Positions 44,882 through 54,660 are shown, counted from the stretch's first letter. The stretch is DNA of 64,000 bases from Streptomyces sp. NBC_01454 (GCF_036227565.1 NZ_CP109460.1:248001-312000), one strand, 5' to 3'. The notes: a model not told the origin generated them from the sequence alone. Numbers and translations are program-made.

Positions 44882-46696
44882 TCAGCCGGTCTGCAGGGCC
44901 GCGTCGTCGAGGACGAAGCTGCTCTGGAGGCCGGAGTCCTCGGTGGCGGTGAAGGTGAGGGTGATCCGCTGTCCGATGTAGGGGCTCAGGTCCAGGGTGC
45001 GCTGGGTGTAGCCGGCGGCCGCGTCGGTGTTGGAGAGGGTCGTCAGGGTGGTGCTGCCCACCTTGACCTTGAAGGTGTCGTAGGCGACGCCGCCACTCTC
45101 GTCGGTGTCGATGTGCAGCCAGTAGGTCAGGGTGGCCTTGCGGCATCCGGCGGGCACGGTCACCGGCTGGCTGACGGTGTCGGTGGCCGAGTAGCCGTAT
45201 CCGGCGAGCCAGGCGAATCTGCTGCCCCCGTGGGCGGACTGGCCGGCGTGGGCCCCGATCACTCCGGTGTCGCCCGTCCAGGGTGTGGTGCCGTTCTCGA
45301 AGCCGCCGTTGCCGAGAAGCTGTTGGCCGGTGCAGCCGCCCGTTCCCTTGACGGTCAGGGTGTAGGTCGCGGTGCGGGTGACGGACCCGGTGCCGGTGAC
45401 GGTCAGGGGGTAGGTGCCCGGCGCCGTGGCTGTGGTCGTGGCGACGGTCATGGTGGAGCCGGCCCCGGAGGTCACCGAGGAGGGGCTGAAGGAGACGCTC
45501 ACGCCTGCCGGTGCGCCGGACGCCGACAGCTGCACCGTCTGGGCGGACCCGCTGGTGGTCGCCGTGGAGACGGTGCCGGTGGCCGACGCGCCCGGGTCGA
45601 CGCTGCCGGCCGTGGGGCTGACGGCCAGCGAGAAGTCGTTCGCCGGGGTGGACGGCGTGACGGCGAGCTGCCACAGGGTGGCGGCGATACCGTCGACACT
45701 GCGGTTGAGTCCGGTGGCGTTGATGTTGCCGGTGGTGTCGCAGGACTGGTGGTAGCAGGAGTCATAGGCGCGGTTGGCGGTGCCGCCCCACTTCGTCGCC
45801 TGCGCCGAGGTCTTCCTGGCGCTGGCGCCCATCGCATAGCCGGAGGTCGCGATGCCGGCCTGCTCGAAGGAGTAGTCGTCGGAGCGTCCCGCGCCCTCGG
45901 TGTTCTCCTCCGGCTGGAGGCTCAGCGAGTCCCAGTAGACCTTCATCGGCTGGGCGGCGGCGGAGTTGATGTGGTTGATGAAGTAGCCGCCGTTGGTCGA
46001 GGCGATCATGTCGAAGTTGTAGTACGCCTTGATCTTCGCCCGCTCGGCGGAGGAGAGGGAGTTGACGTAGAAGTCGGAGCCGTTGAGGCCCTGCTCCTCG
46101 TCCGTCCACCAGCCGAACCGGACGCGGGCCGCCATGGCGGGATGCTGCTCGGCGAGGGTCAGTGCCGTCTCCAGCAGTGCGGCCGAACCGGAGCCGTTGT
46201 CGTTGATGCCCGGACCTGCCGAAACGCTGTCGAGGTGGGAGCCGAACATGTACACCCTGGAGGCGTCGCCCTGCGGCCATTCGGCGATCAGATTGGGTCC
46301 GGCCCCCGAGGCGCAGCCGGAGGTGCAGGGCTGCTCGGTGACGGTGTAGCCGGCCGCCTGGAGCTTGCCCTTGACGTAGGCGACGGAGTCCCGGTAGCCC
46401 TGCCCGCTGGATTTGCGGGTGCCGCCGTTGCGGGTCGCGATGCTGTTCAGCTCGGTGAGGTGGGCCTGGACCTTGGCCACATCGATGTCCGGCGCGTCGA
46501 GGAGCGCGGCGCGGCCGACGTCGGTACGTAGCCGCGGCGCGGCGGGACGGTGCGCGGCCCGGTCGGCGACGGAGATCGTGCGGGACGGCGGGGCAGGGGG
46601 CGAATCCGCCGGGGGCGCGGCGGCCGCGGGAAGGACGGCCGCTGCGAGGGTGACGGCCAGGGATATACCGGCCACCGCGAGTCTTCGTATCACCAT
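44882..46696 (-). CDS. Secreted M28-family aminopeptidase with C-terminal accessory domains
   Basis: A 604-residue secreted enzyme: signal peptide about 1-27, M28 zinc aminopeptidase domain about 70-340 similar to the Streptomyces griseus aminopeptidase, then an Ig-like/He_PIG-type domain (about 350-450) and a C-terminal jelly-roll-like domain (about 455-604). Zinc ligands and base are visible: H154 (GSHLDS), D166 (GINDNGSG), E200/E201 (WTDEEQG), D229 (NFDMI) and H316 (CYHQSCD). It should release hydrophobic N-terminal residues outside the cell. AAGGAA precedes ATG 46696. The extra C-terminal domains are longer than in the minimal S. griseus enzyme. Confidence 0.92.
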   Translation of the reverse strand: MVIRRLAVAGISLAVTLAAAVLPAAAAPPADSPPAPPSRTISVADRAAHRPAAPRLRTDVGRAALLDAPDIDVAKVQAHLTELNSIATRNGGTRKSSGQGYRDSVAYVKGKLQAAGYTVTEQPCTSGCASGAGPNLIAEWPQGDASRVYMFGSHLDSVSAGPGINDNGSGSAALLETALTLAEQHPAMAARVRFGWWTDEEQGLNGSDFYVNSLSSAERAKIKAYYNFDMIASTNGGYFINHINSAAAQPMKVYWDSLSLQPEENTEGAGRSDDYSFEQAGIATSGYAMGASARKTSAQATKWGGTANRAYDSCYHQSCDTTGNINATGLNRSVDGIAATLWQLAVTPSTPANDFSLAVSPTAGSVDPGASATGTVSTATTSGSAQTVQLSASGAPAGVSVSFSPSSVTSGAGSTMTVATTTATAPGTYPLTVTGTGSVTRTATYTLTVKGTGGCTGQQLLGNGGFENGTTPWTGDTGVIGAHAGQSAHGGSRFAWLAGYGYSATDTVSQPVTVPAGCRKATLTYWLHIDTDESGGVAYDTFKVKVGSTTLTTLSNTDAAAGYTQRTLDLSPYIGQRITLTFTATEDSGLQSSFVLDDAALQTG

Positions 46697-47080
46697 GATT
46701 CCTTGAGGGGGTAGGCAGTTCTACCGACGGAGGTTCTGGTGGAACGCCGGGCCGCGTACGCCGTGCCGTCCTGCCGGCTCCGACGACACGTGGTGCACTG
46801 CGGGCAGGAAGGCGACATGTCCATGACCCAGGCGGCCGTACCATCACACCGTGACGCCTGCGGCGTCAATGGATGTCCCTGAACAGAGCGGTGTTTGTCG
46901 AAAAATGTCAGACGCCGCCCGATATCCGGGCACTCGTCGCCCCTTCGCATCCGCCCCGGCCCCGGCCGGCACCACGACGGCGGCCCGGGACGACGACGGC
47001 CCCCGCCCCGGCTCACGGCCGGCGCGGGGGCGCCCCGCGGTTCCGGTGCTGCCCCGTCTCGACGGACTCGACGGACGAGA
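46697..47080. other. 384-bp intergenic stretch upstream of the aminopeptidase
   Basis: Contains no gene. An inverted repeat TGACGCC-TGC-GGCGTCA (46852-46868) lies near an AT-richer segment (46880-46915) that could be promoter. The left end carries the aminopeptidase ribosome binding site. Confidence 0.5.
46852..46868. promoter_or_regulatory. Inverted repeat TGACGCC-TGC-GGCGTCA
   Basis: Seven-base perfect arms with a three-base centre, about 155 bp upstream of the aminopeptidase start. It could be an operator or a small hairpin. Confidence 0.4.
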
Positions 47081-47749
47081 TCAGGCTGCGGCATCCCCGT
47101 AGGGCCCGGACACGAAGGCCAGGATGTGGGGGACTGCCTCGCGCAGACTGACGAAGTGGCGATGCACGCCCTCCACCGCGACCGCGGCGTTCACACCCCA
47201 CACCGTCATCCCCGCGCGCAGCCCGGACCGCACTCCGGAAGGGGCGTCCTCGATGACCAGACAGTCTCCGGGCTCGGCGCCCAGCCGCGCAGCGGCCCGC
47301 ACATAGGGCACGGGAGAGGGCTTGCCCTCCTCGACTGCGGCCGCGTCCACGATCACGTCCGGCAGCGGCAGGCCCGTACGCAGGAAACGGCCGCGCACCC
47401 GGTGCTCGTAGTTCGAGGTGACGAGCGCCCAGGAGCCCGGTGACAGGCCGTGCAGCAGCTCCGAGGCGCCGTCGAAAGCGGCATAGCTGCCGGACCGGAC
47501 GTCCTCGTCCTCCAGCTTGTGCAGCATGGCCAGGCACTCGTGCGGATCCCGGTCCGCGGCAACCTGGGTGAACGTCTCCCTCGGCCGTGTCCGCAGCGCC
47601 ACCTGGTAGACCTCGTCCGCATCCAGCCCGTACCGCTCCGCCCAAGTACCCCGGAACCGGCGCTGGTTGCGCACCGCGTCGATCAACGTGCCATCGACAT
47701 CGAACAGTACGTGCTTCCTACGGCGCTGCCGCCCGGGTTCGCCGGTCAC
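47081..47749 (-). CDS. HAD-superfamily hydrolase
   Basis: A 222-residue HAD phosphatase with motif I FDVDGTL, motif II LVTSN, motif III Lys in EEGKPSP and motif IV VIEDAPSG, of the phosphoglycolate-phosphatase/beta-phosphoglucomutase-like subfamily with a helical cap. GTG 47749 is chosen since the upstream frame is not family-like. Substrate unknown. Confidence 0.85.
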   Translation of the reverse strand: MTGEPGRQRRRKHVLFDVDGTLIDAVRNQRRFRGTWAERYGLDADEVYQVALRTRPRETFTQVAADRDPHECLAMLHKLEDEDVRSGSYAAFDGASELLHGLSPGSWALVTSNYEHRVRGRFLRTGLPLPDVIVDAAAVEEGKPSPVPYVRAAARLGAEPGDCLVIEDAPSGVRSGLRAGMTVWGVNAAVAVEGVHRHFVSLREAVPHILAFVSGPYGDAAA

Positions 47750-47956
47750 TCGTCGATCATGCCAGGCAGCGCGCAGACGACTGCGGGACAGCTCTGAGGG
47801 GTGGGAAGAGCGGCGGGCGCGGCAACTGCATGTCAGGTCTGGACGATCACGTCCGATGTGTTCGCTCGCATGCGGTGGCCAACTGCGTGGTGGGCGTGCT
47901 GGTTTCTCAGCATGCCGGTGGTGGCGTGCTGCCACGGCAGTGGCATGCTCCTCGCT

Positions 47957-48454
47957 ATGCAGGAAGAGCGGCAGGACAGGACAACGGCAGAGGTGTGGGG
48001 GCGGATCGCGGGTGCCTGGGCGGTCGCGTTCGCCATGCTTCATTTCTATTGGGCGCTGGGCGGCAGCTGGGGTCTGAGTGTCTCGGCGGGGCCCCTGGCC
48101 GAGGAACGCCCCGCGTGGTTCGTGGCGGTGGGCTTGTGGGGTGTGGGAGTGCTGTGTCTTGTCGGCGGTGGGCTGGGATGGCTTCTCGCTGCCCGGCCAC
48201 AGCCCCGTGGCCTGGCCGGACGGGTGGTCAAGGCTCTGGGCTGGTGTGTCTGCGCTGTGCTGTTGGTGCGCGGCATCGCGGTGGAGATGCTGCTGCTAAC
48301 GGGCGCAGCGGGCCAGGAGGTAGACGTGAGCCCGGCACAGCGGCTGTGGACGCTGGTGCTGTGGAATCCCTGGTTCCTGGTCGGCGGTCTCCTCTTCGGC
48401 CTGGCCGCTCGGGAGTTCGGAAGAGCGGAGGGCCCGAGCAGCGGAACCGCCTGA
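47957..48454 (+). CDS. DUF3995-like membrane protein
   Basis: A 165-residue protein with four predicted transmembrane helices (about 17-37, 52-75, 85-110, 135-155) and the AMLHFYWALGGSWG segment that I associate with DUF3995 membrane proteins. Function unknown. The start is ATG 47957 or the ATG 12 bases earlier (47945). Confidence 0.7.
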   Translation: MQEERQDRTTAEVWGRIAGAWAVAFAMLHFYWALGGSWGLSVSAGPLAEERPAWFVAVGLWGVGVLCLVGGGLGWLLAARPQPRGLAGRVVKALGWCVCAVLLVRGIAVEMLLLTGAAGQEVDVSPAQRLWTLVLWNPWFLVGGLLFGLAAREFGRAEGPSSGTA

Positions 48455-48486
48455 CGGCGTCGGGGAACACGAGCGGGGCATCCGAG

Positions 48487-48573
48487 ATGCATTGCGTAAC
48501 GAACGGCCTGGACACCCTGCTGACCGCACTGTGCGTGAAGACCGACGACGGCCTGATCGCCTTCGACCACTGA
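48487..48573 (+). pseudogene. N-terminal remnant of an IS982-like transposase
   Basis: A 28-codon frame reads TNGLDTLLTALCVKTDDGLIA, closely like the first residues of Streptomyces IS982-family transposases (LDTLATALYVKTDDLL as I recall), and then stops. The natural GTG start appears changed to GTA. No further transposase sequence follows, so this is a fragment left by an old element. It lies directly after the DUF3995-like gene and before the convergent hydrolase. Confidence 0.55.
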
Positions 48574-48617
48574 ACACATCGGACTTGATCGTCTAGCTCA
48601 TGAGCGGCTGTGGCCGG

Positions 48618-49556
48618 TCAGGGCCGCCGCGGTTGCCCTGACCGGTTGGGTGCACCGGCTTGTGCTGCCCGGTCTGCCAACGCCCGTACTTCGGCGGCCA
48701 CGGCGAGGTGCCGCTCGCGTGGGAGGTCGTGGCCTACGCCCGGTTGGAGGACCAAGCGTGCGTCGCGGAGAGCCGCGGCGGTGGCGCGGGCCGCGGAGGG
48801 CTTGAGCAGGGGGTCGTCGGTGCCGTGCAGCACCAGCGCCGGGACGCGCAGCTCCGCCAGGGGCGGACCGTGCCATTTGGCGCCGATCTGGCGGGACTGG
48901 GCCTTGGCGTCGGCGATGCCGGTGTCCACGTCGACGGTGATCCGCTCCAGTGCCTCCGGCTCGTCGAAGGGGTAGCCGGGCGACGCACACAGACGCGCGA
49001 CCGCGAGCCCGGCAGCGATCCTTTCCTCCCGGCCGCGCGGGGGCTTGATCCGGGCGAACTTGGCGAGGGTGCCGAGGCGGAGATGGCGGAACGCGCCCAG
49101 CCCGCCGACGTCGCTGGGCAGTGCCGCGGACGAGGTGAGGGTGCGGACCCGGTCCGGGTGGCGTAGCGCGACGCGCTGCGCCACCAGGCCCCCGAGCGAG
49201 TGCCCGAAGAGGTGGGCGGACTTCCAGCCGAGCGCGTCCATGACCGCGATGGCGTCGTCGGCCAGGTCCTCGGCGGTGTACGCCGTACGGCGGCGGCCGG
49301 CCAGCGCCGTGAAGGGGTTGCCCGAAGTGGCGGTCCCCGCCAGGCGCGTGGACTCCCCCGCGTCGCGCTGGTCGTAGCGCGCGACGGAGAAGCCGGCGGC
49401 GGCGAAGGCCGCGCACAGCTGCCGAGGCCACCAGTGCCGGGACACCGCCAGGCCCATGAGCAGCAGCAGCGGCTCACCCTCCGCGCCCTCCTGGAACCGG
49501 TCGTAGGCGAGCTCGACGGTGCCGTTACGGGCAAAGCTGCGTGCGGTCCAGGTCAT
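48618..49556 (-). CDS. Alpha/beta hydrolase
   Basis: A 312-residue alpha/beta hydrolase with the nucleophile elbow GHSLGG (Ser near 119), an oxyanion segment LLLMGLAVSRHWW, DQRDAGES, acid Asp in LHGTDDPLL and His in GVGHDLPRE. It resembles proteins annotated as hydrolases of esterase or haloperoxidase type. It is divergent from a TetR gene with an operator-like repeat between them, so it is probably repressed by that regulator. Confidence 0.88.
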   Translation of the reverse strand: MTWTARSFARNGTVELAYDRFQEGAEGEPLLLLMGLAVSRHWWPRQLCAAFAAAGFSVARYDQRDAGESTRLAGTATSGNPFTALAGRRRTAYTAEDLADDAIAVMDALGWKSAHLFGHSLGGLVAQRVALRHPDRVRTLTSSAALPSDVGGLGAFRHLRLGTLAKFARIKPPRGREERIAAGLAVARLCASPGYPFDEPEALERITVDVDTGIADAKAQSRQIGAKWHGPPLAELRVPALVLHGTDDPLLKPSAARATAAALRDARLVLQPGVGHDLPRERHLAVAAEVRALADRAAQAGAPNRSGQPRRP

Positions 49557-49581
49557 GCCGGCTCCCTCGATGAGTCCGAAT

Positions 49582-49604
49582 TACTGCGATCACCGTTCGC
49601 AGTA
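49582..49604. promoter_or_regulatory. TetR operator candidate, TACTGCGA-N7-TCGCAGTA
   Basis: Perfect 8-bp arms (49582-49589, 49597-49604) separated by 7 bases lie in the 79-112 bp gap between the divergent hydrolase and TetR genes. Arm length, spacing and position fit a TetR-family operator that would control both genes. Confidence 0.8.
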
Positions 49605-49635
49605 TTAGACTACAGGCCGGCCGGTCCAGGAGCAG

Positions 49636-50358
49636 GTGGCAAGGGAAGAGCGAAAGGCGGCGGGCAGGGTGAGCGATCCGGAGTCCCGGCACACCGTGTG
49701 GTCGCGCCCCGAGCGCGGCGCGCGCGGGCCCGCGCCCGAACGGAGCCGTCGTCAGATCACCACCGCCGCCCTTGCGTTGGCCGACGCCGAGGGCCTGGCT
49801 GCCGTGTCGATGCGCGCGCTCGCGCAGCGTCTGGGCACCGGACCCGCTTCGCTCTACCGGTATGTGGCCGGCCGTCACGACCTGCTGGAGCTGATGGCGG
49901 ACGCCGTCGTGGGAGAGATCGACCTCACGGCCGCGCCCAGCGGCGACTGGATCGGTGACCTCGTCGGCCTCGCCCTCCAGTCCAAGGCCGCCTGCACGCG
50001 CCACCCTTGGCTGCTCGACCTCTACGCCCAGCAGGGCAGCCCGGTCGGACCGCACGCGATCGACTACCTCGACCACTGCCTCGCCGTACTGGCCCGGGCG
50101 CCCGGCTCCAGCCAACAGAAGCTGGAGGCGATCGGCCTCGTCGGCGGCCTCGTCACCCTCTTCGCCCGCCAGGAGCTCACCGCCACGGCCCCGCCCGCGC
50201 TGGCGGCCCACCTCGCCGCCGTCTCCGCCGAGGGACGCCATCCGCACCTGCGCGCCGCACTGGCCACCGCCGGATCGCCCCCGTCGGGCAGCCCCGCCGA
50301 CGGGGACGCCGTCTTCGCCCGCCTGCTGGGCCGCGTCCTCCCGGGACTGCTCGGCTAG
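49636..50358 (+). CDS. TetR-family transcriptional regulator
   Basis: Up to 240 residues with an N-terminal helix-turn-helix (ALAQRLGTGPASLYRYVAGRHDLLELM) and a C-terminal TetR_C-like domain typical of regulators with a longer C-terminal part. GTG 49636 gives the longest product; GTG 49669 is an equally plausible start. It probably represses itself and the divergent hydrolase through the inverted repeat at 49582-49604. Confidence 0.88.
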   Translation: MAREERKAAGRVSDPESRHTVWSRPERGARGPAPERSRRQITTAALALADAEGLAAVSMRALAQRLGTGPASLYRYVAGRHDLLELMADAVVGEIDLTAAPSGDWIGDLVGLALQSKAACTRHPWLLDLYAQQGSPVGPHAIDYLDHCLAVLARAPGSSQQKLEAIGLVGGLVTLFARQELTATAPPALAAHLAAVSAEGRHPHLRAALATAGSPPSGSPADGDAVFARLLGRVLPGLLG

Positions 50359-50480
50359 GCAGTTGCCCGGCCGACAGCACGCGGCCGGGGCCCGCACAAG
50401 GGACCCCGGCCGGCGAGCCGCACGGCCAGGCCGGTCTGTGGCACAGCGGACCGGCCGACAGACGGGCCGGCCGGAACCGG

Positions 50481-52010
50481 CTAGAGGAAGCTGACGTTCT
50501 GGGCGAGCGCCAGTCGGCTCGAATAGTTGATGGTGTTGGTCGCCGAGCGCATGTAGGCGCGCCAGGCGTCGGAGCCGGACTCGCGGCCGCCGCCGGTTTC
50601 CTTTTCGCCGCCGAAGGCGCCGCCGATCTCGGCCCCGGAGGTGCCGATGTTGACGTTGGCGATTCCGCAGTCGGAGCCCTCCGCGGAGAGGAAGAGTTCG
50701 GCTTCCTGCTGGTCACGGGTGAAGATGCTGGACGAGAGGCCCTGGGGGACGTCGTTGTGCAGGGCGATGGCCTCGTCGAGGGTGTCGTAGGTCAGCACGT
50801 ACAGGATGGGCGCGAAGGTCTCCTCGCGGACGACCTCGCTCTGTGCGTCGACGCGCACGAGGGCCGGTTCGACGTAACCGGCCCGGGGCGCGGCGTCGGT
50901 GAGGCGTCGGTTGCCGCCGGCCAGGACCTTGCCGCCCTCCGCCTGCACCCGGCTCAGGGCACCCTGCATGGCCTCCAGGGCCTGGGAAGAGATCAGGGGG
51001 CCGACCAGGGTGGTCTCGTCGAAGGGGTCGCCGATGGGGAGCTTCTGGTAGGCGGCGGTGAGCCGGGCGAGGAGGGGGTCGGCGATGTCGCGGTGCACGA
51101 TGAGCCGGCGCAGGGTGGTGCAGCGCTGGCCCGCGGTGCCGGCCGCGGCGAAGACGATGCCCTGCACGGCGAGATCGAGGTCCGCGGAGGGGGCGACGAC
51201 GGCCGCGTTGTTGCCGCCGAGTTCGAGCAGGCTGCGGCCGAAGCGGGCCGCGACGCGGGGGCCGACCTCGCGTCCCATACGGGTCGAACCGGTGGCGCTG
51301 ACCAGTGCGACACGGGGGTCGTCCACGAGCTGCTCGCCGACGGCGCGGTCACCGAGCAGCAGCCGGTGCACCTCGCGCGGGGCGCCGACCTCCTCGGCGG
51401 CCCGGGCCAGCAGCCGGTCGCAGGCGAGCGAGATCAGCGAGGTCAGCTCGGAGGGCTTCCAGACCACGGTGTCACCGCAGACCAGGGCGATGGCGGTGTT
51501 CCACGACCAGACCGCGGCGGGGAAGTTGAACGCGGAGATGACGCCGACCACGCCGAGCGGGTGCCAGGTCTCGGCGAGACGGTGGCCGGGGCGCTCGGAG
51601 GCGATCGTGCGGCCGTAGAGCTGGCGGGACAGGCCGACGGCGAACTCACAGATGTCGATCATTTCCTGGACCTCACCGAGCGCCTCGGAGCGGATCTTGC
51701 CCGCTTCGATGGTGATGAGGTCGGCCAGATCGCTCTGGTGGTCACGGAGCAGCTCCCCCAGCCGCCGTACGAGTTCCCCGCGGCGCGGTGCCGGCGTGGT
51801 CCGCCAGGTCAGGAACGCCGCATGGGCGTCGGCGACGGCCTGTTCGGTGTCGGCGGCGGTGGCGGCCCGCAGGCCGAAGAGGTCCTCGCCGGTGAGGGGG
51901 CTGCGGGCGGGGAAGTCGCCACCTTCCGGGACGGTGACGCCGAGGCGGGCGAGGCCGGTGCGGGCGCGGGTGCGCAGGTCCTCGGTGGTGGGGAGGTTCG
52001 TGCGGGACAT
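50481..52010 (-). CDS. amaB: Piperideine-6-carboxylate dehydrogenase (AmaB/ALDH7 type)
   Basis: A 509-residue aldehyde dehydrogenase of the ALDH7/AmaB group: FNFPAAVWSWNTAIALVCGDTVVWKPSE, SATGSTRMGR, LELGGNNA (general base Glu), GTAGQRCTTLRRL (catalytic Cys) and EETFAPILYV. Members oxidise piperideine-6-carboxylate (2-aminoadipate semialdehyde) to 2-aminoadipate in lysine breakdown. AAGGAG precedes ATG 52010. It is the last gene of a three-gene operon after the HglS-type and FAD oxidase genes (46 and 27 bp gaps), which supports the lysine pathway assignment. Confidence 0.85.
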   Translation of the reverse strand: MSRTNLPTTEDLRTRARTGLARLGVTVPEGGDFPARSPLTGEDLFGLRAATAADTEQAVADAHAAFLTWRTTPAPRRGELVRRLGELLRDHQSDLADLITIEAGKIRSEALGEVQEMIDICEFAVGLSRQLYGRTIASERPGHRLAETWHPLGVVGVISAFNFPAAVWSWNTAIALVCGDTVVWKPSELTSLISLACDRLLARAAEEVGAPREVHRLLLGDRAVGEQLVDDPRVALVSATGSTRMGREVGPRVAARFGRSLLELGGNNAAVVAPSADLDLAVQGIVFAAAGTAGQRCTTLRRLIVHRDIADPLLARLTAAYQKLPIGDPFDETTLVGPLISSQALEAMQGALSRVQAEGGKVLAGGNRRLTDAAPRAGYVEPALVRVDAQSEVVREETFAPILYVLTYDTLDEAIALHNDVPQGLSSSIFTRDQQEAELFLSAEGSDCGIANVNIGTSGAEIGGAFGGEKETGGGRESGSDAWRAYMRSATNTINYSSRLALAQNVSFL

Positions 52011-52056
52011 GGTGCTCCTTCGGGGTGCGGAGGGTGCGGAGGGCGGGTCGTGCGGT

Positions 52057-53448
52057 TCAGTGCGGTGCCCGGTCCAGCCCGAGGTCTCGGGCGACCTGGG
52101 CGAGGGACTGGTTCTGCTGTTCCTCGTAGAGGTCGAAGGGGTCCAGGACGTCGCGGCCGAGGACGCCGGAGAGCCAGTCGCTGTCGTAGTCGGTGCCCTG
52201 CTGGTCGTTGTTCCTGGAGCCTTCGTCGCTGAGGTTGGACTGGAAGATGCCGGCCGCGGAGCGGGGCAGGAAGTCCTCGTAGACGACGGGTTCGGCGCGT
52301 ACCCAGCCCTGTGCCACCAGGTCCTGGAGGGCGGCGGGCGGCCGGGATCCGTCCTGGGGCCGGCCGGGCACGGCGTGATAGGTGAAGTGCGCCAGGCCCT
52401 GTGTGGCCAGTTCCTGTTCGGTGTCGGGGAGTTCCCCGGCCCACAGGGCGCGGGCGATGGCGGCCCGGTCGTCCCCGGGACGGCGGGCCACTTCGTCGTC
52501 GACGCGGGCGAGCAGCGCGTCATAGCGGGCCCGGCCCTGGCGGGTGAGCGCGATGCCGCGGGCCTCGACCTCGCCGAAGCGCACCCGCAGGGCCCCGCTG
52601 ACCACCTCGCCGTCCGGGGTGCGCAGGGCCCGGGGCTCGGCGAGGGCGCGGAAGGAGGTCTGACGCAGCAGGACGTCGGGGCCCTGCCGGCGCGGCGGGC
52701 CCTGGATGGTGTCGATCATCTCGATGCCGCGCTCGGTCATCCGCCGGTAGAGCGCGTCGATGTCCAGCACGCGCGGGGTGAGGTGGTTGATGTGGGTGCT
52801 GCGCACGCCCCCGATGTCCGCGGCGACGGCGGAGACCCGCTCCAGGGTTTCGTACCACGCCTGGTCCACCGGCTCCGGTGACAACTCAAAAGCCCGCACG
52901 GCGAGTTGGAGGAAGCGTTCGGCTTCCGCTTCGGGCAGTTCCCCGGCGGCCTCGGCGCGGTCGGCGAGAGCCAGCAGCTCCGGGGGGAAGAGCCGGCGCT
53001 CGGCGAGGAAGTTCTCCAGGCGGGCGCGGAGTGCGTCGTCGAAGAACCGGGGGTCGGCGGGGGTGAGCAGGGAGGTGAACACGCGGAAGGGGTTGCGGGC
53101 CAGTTCCTCGCCGTCAACGGGGCGGAAGGCGGTCGACACGACGGGCACCGCGCTGGCGGCGGCTTCCCGCAGGTCGTAGAAGCCGACCGGGTGCATGCCC
53201 AGGGCGCCGAAGATCCGGGCGACCTGCTGGAGTTCGGCGGGGGTGCCGACGCGGATGGCGCCGTGGCGTTCCGCGGTGACCCGGCCGATGGATCCCAGGC
53301 GCTCGGCGTCGGCGCCCCGCGCGCGCAGCACGTCCTCGTTGACCTCGCGGGAGACGTCCACGAGCGTGGTGTAGGCGGGCACTTCCCGCCCGTACATGTC
53401 CGAGAGCCGCCGGGCGAAGGCGGCGCGCAGTTGCCACTGGCTGATCAT
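52057..53448 (-). CDS. hglS: 2-oxoadipate dioxygenase/decarboxylase (HglS, formerly DUF1338)
   Basis: A 463-residue protein matching the DUF1338/YdcJ family, whose characterised member HglS converts 2-oxoadipate to D-2-hydroxyglutarate with Fe(II) and oxygen. Conserved stretches include TAERHGAIRVG (metal His), GFYDLREAAASAVPVVSTAFRP, GVRSTHINHLTPRVLDID (second His), MIDTIQGPPRR, FTYHAVPG and YEDFLPRSAAGIFQSNL. The length is typical. It sits between the FAD oxidase and aldehyde dehydrogenase genes, just where the lysine-to-2-oxoglutarate route needs it. The product would be used by the YdiJ-type dehydrogenase at 58689. Confidence 0.9.
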   Translation of the reverse strand: MISQWQLRAAFARRLSDMYGREVPAYTTLVDVSREVNEDVLRARGADAERLGSIGRVTAERHGAIRVGTPAELQQVARIFGALGMHPVGFYDLREAAASAVPVVSTAFRPVDGEELARNPFRVFTSLLTPADPRFFDDALRARLENFLAERRLFPPELLALADRAEAAGELPEAEAERFLQLAVRAFELSPEPVDQAWYETLERVSAVAADIGGVRSTHINHLTPRVLDIDALYRRMTERGIEMIDTIQGPPRRQGPDVLLRQTSFRALAEPRALRTPDGEVVSGALRVRFGEVEARGIALTRQGRARYDALLARVDDEVARRPGDDRAAIARALWAGELPDTEQELATQGLAHFTYHAVPGRPQDGSRPPAALQDLVAQGWVRAEPVVYEDFLPRSAAGIFQSNLSDEGSRNNDQQGTDYDSDWLSGVLGRDVLDPFDLYEEQQNQSLAQVARDLGLDRAPH

Positions 53449-53475
53449 CGGGAGGTCGTCCTTCCGTCGGGGGAT

Positions 53476-54660
53476 TCACACCACATGGATTTCGGGGCGG
53501 ATCGGGGCGCCGGTCGTGAAGCGGTCGGCGCTGAACGGCGTCACATCGAGGAACGGTGCGCGCTCCAGGTGGAGGTCGCGCATGATCTCGCCGACCGCGG
53601 GGGCCTGCAGGAATCCGTGGCCGGAAAACCCGGTGGCGTAGAGGAAGTTGGGCACCGCGCCGGAGCGTCCGATCAGCGCGTTGCGGTCGGGGGTGACCTC
53701 GTAGAGTCCGGCCCAGCCACCGGTGGTCTCCAGGTCCGCGAGGGCGGGGGCCCGGTGCCGTGCGGCGGCGCGGAACAGTGCGAGCCAGTCCGGTGTCCAG
53801 GTGGTGTCGAAGCCCTCGGCCTGGCCGGGGTCGGCGAGGCCGAACAGCAGCCCGTCGTCGCTGTTGTGGAAGTAAGCCGTCGAGGCGAAGTCGATGGTGA
53901 AGGGGATGCGGGGGGCGGGCGGTGTGAGGGGGGCGGTGAAGGCGAGCTGGCGGCGGACCGGGCGCACCGGCAGGGGGACCCCGGCCATGTCGCCGATCGC
54001 CGCGGACCAGGCGCCGGCGGCGCAGATGACCGTGGCGCAGGAGATCCGGCCGTGGTCGGTGTGAACGGCCGTGACCCGGTCGCCGGTGGTGTCGAGGCCG
54101 GTGACGGCGGTGTGCGGGGCGAAGACGACGCCGGCGCGGGCGGCGGCGCGGGCATAGCCCCGGACCGCCAGCCGGGGCCGGGCGTGGCCGTCGGCCGGGG
54201 AGTAGGCGGCGGCCACCAGTCCGTCGGTGCTGACGTAGGGGCAGAGCCGCTGTGCCTCGCGGGGGCCGATGAGGCGGCTGGGGACGCCGAGCTCGTTCTG
54301 GATCCGGACGCCGGTCTCGAAGTCCGCGGCCTGCTCGGCGCTGGTGAGCAGGAAGAGGTAGCCGACCTCGGCCAGCCGGATGTCGGCGCCGGGCCGCTGT
54401 CCGAAGTTCTGCCAGGCGCGCAGACTCCTGCTGCCCAGGGCGATGTTGAGCGGGTCGGAGAACTGGGCCCGGACGCCGCCGATGGGCTTGCCCGAGCTGC
54501 CGCTGCCCAGCTCGTCGCGCTCGATGACGACGATGCGCCGCACCCCGGCCTCGGCGAGGTGGAAGGCGATGCTGGTGCCCATCACACCGCCGCCGATGAT
54601 CACGACATCGGCGGTGGCCGGCACGGTGCGGGAGATGGAGGACCTGGACGACATGGACAA
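53476..54660 (-). CDS. FAD-dependent oxidoreductase of the DAO family, probable L-pipecolate oxidase
   Basis: A 394-residue DAO-type flavoenzyme with the dinucleotide motif VVIIGGGVMGTSIAFHLAE, the second-strand Glu (VIERDELGSGSSGKP) and a C-terminal GFSGHGFLQAPAVGEIM segment, as in sarcosine oxidase beta subunits and AmaA. In this operon it best fits oxidation of L-pipecolate to piperideine-6-carboxylate, the substrate of the downstream dehydrogenase; other N-alkyl amino acids are possible. The TTG at 54660 has GGAAGGGA 8 bases upstream; ATG 54654 is an alternative. It is divergent from a LysR gene. Confidence 0.75.
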   Translation of the reverse strand: MSMSSRSSISRTVPATADVVIIGGGVMGTSIAFHLAEAGVRRIVVIERDELGSGSSGKPIGGVRAQFSDPLNIALGSRSLRAWQNFGQRPGADIRLAEVGYLFLLTSAEQAADFETGVRIQNELGVPSRLIGPREAQRLCPYVSTDGLVAAAYSPADGHARPRLAVRGYARAAARAGVVFAPHTAVTGLDTTGDRVTAVHTDHGRISCATVICAAGAWSAAIGDMAGVPLPVRPVRRQLAFTAPLTPPAPRIPFTIDFASTAYFHNSDDGLLFGLADPGQAEGFDTTWTPDWLALFRAAARHRAPALADLETTGGWAGLYEVTPDRNALIGRSGAVPNFLYATGFSGHGFLQAPAVGEIMRDLHLERAPFLDVTPFSADRFTTGAPIRPEIHVV

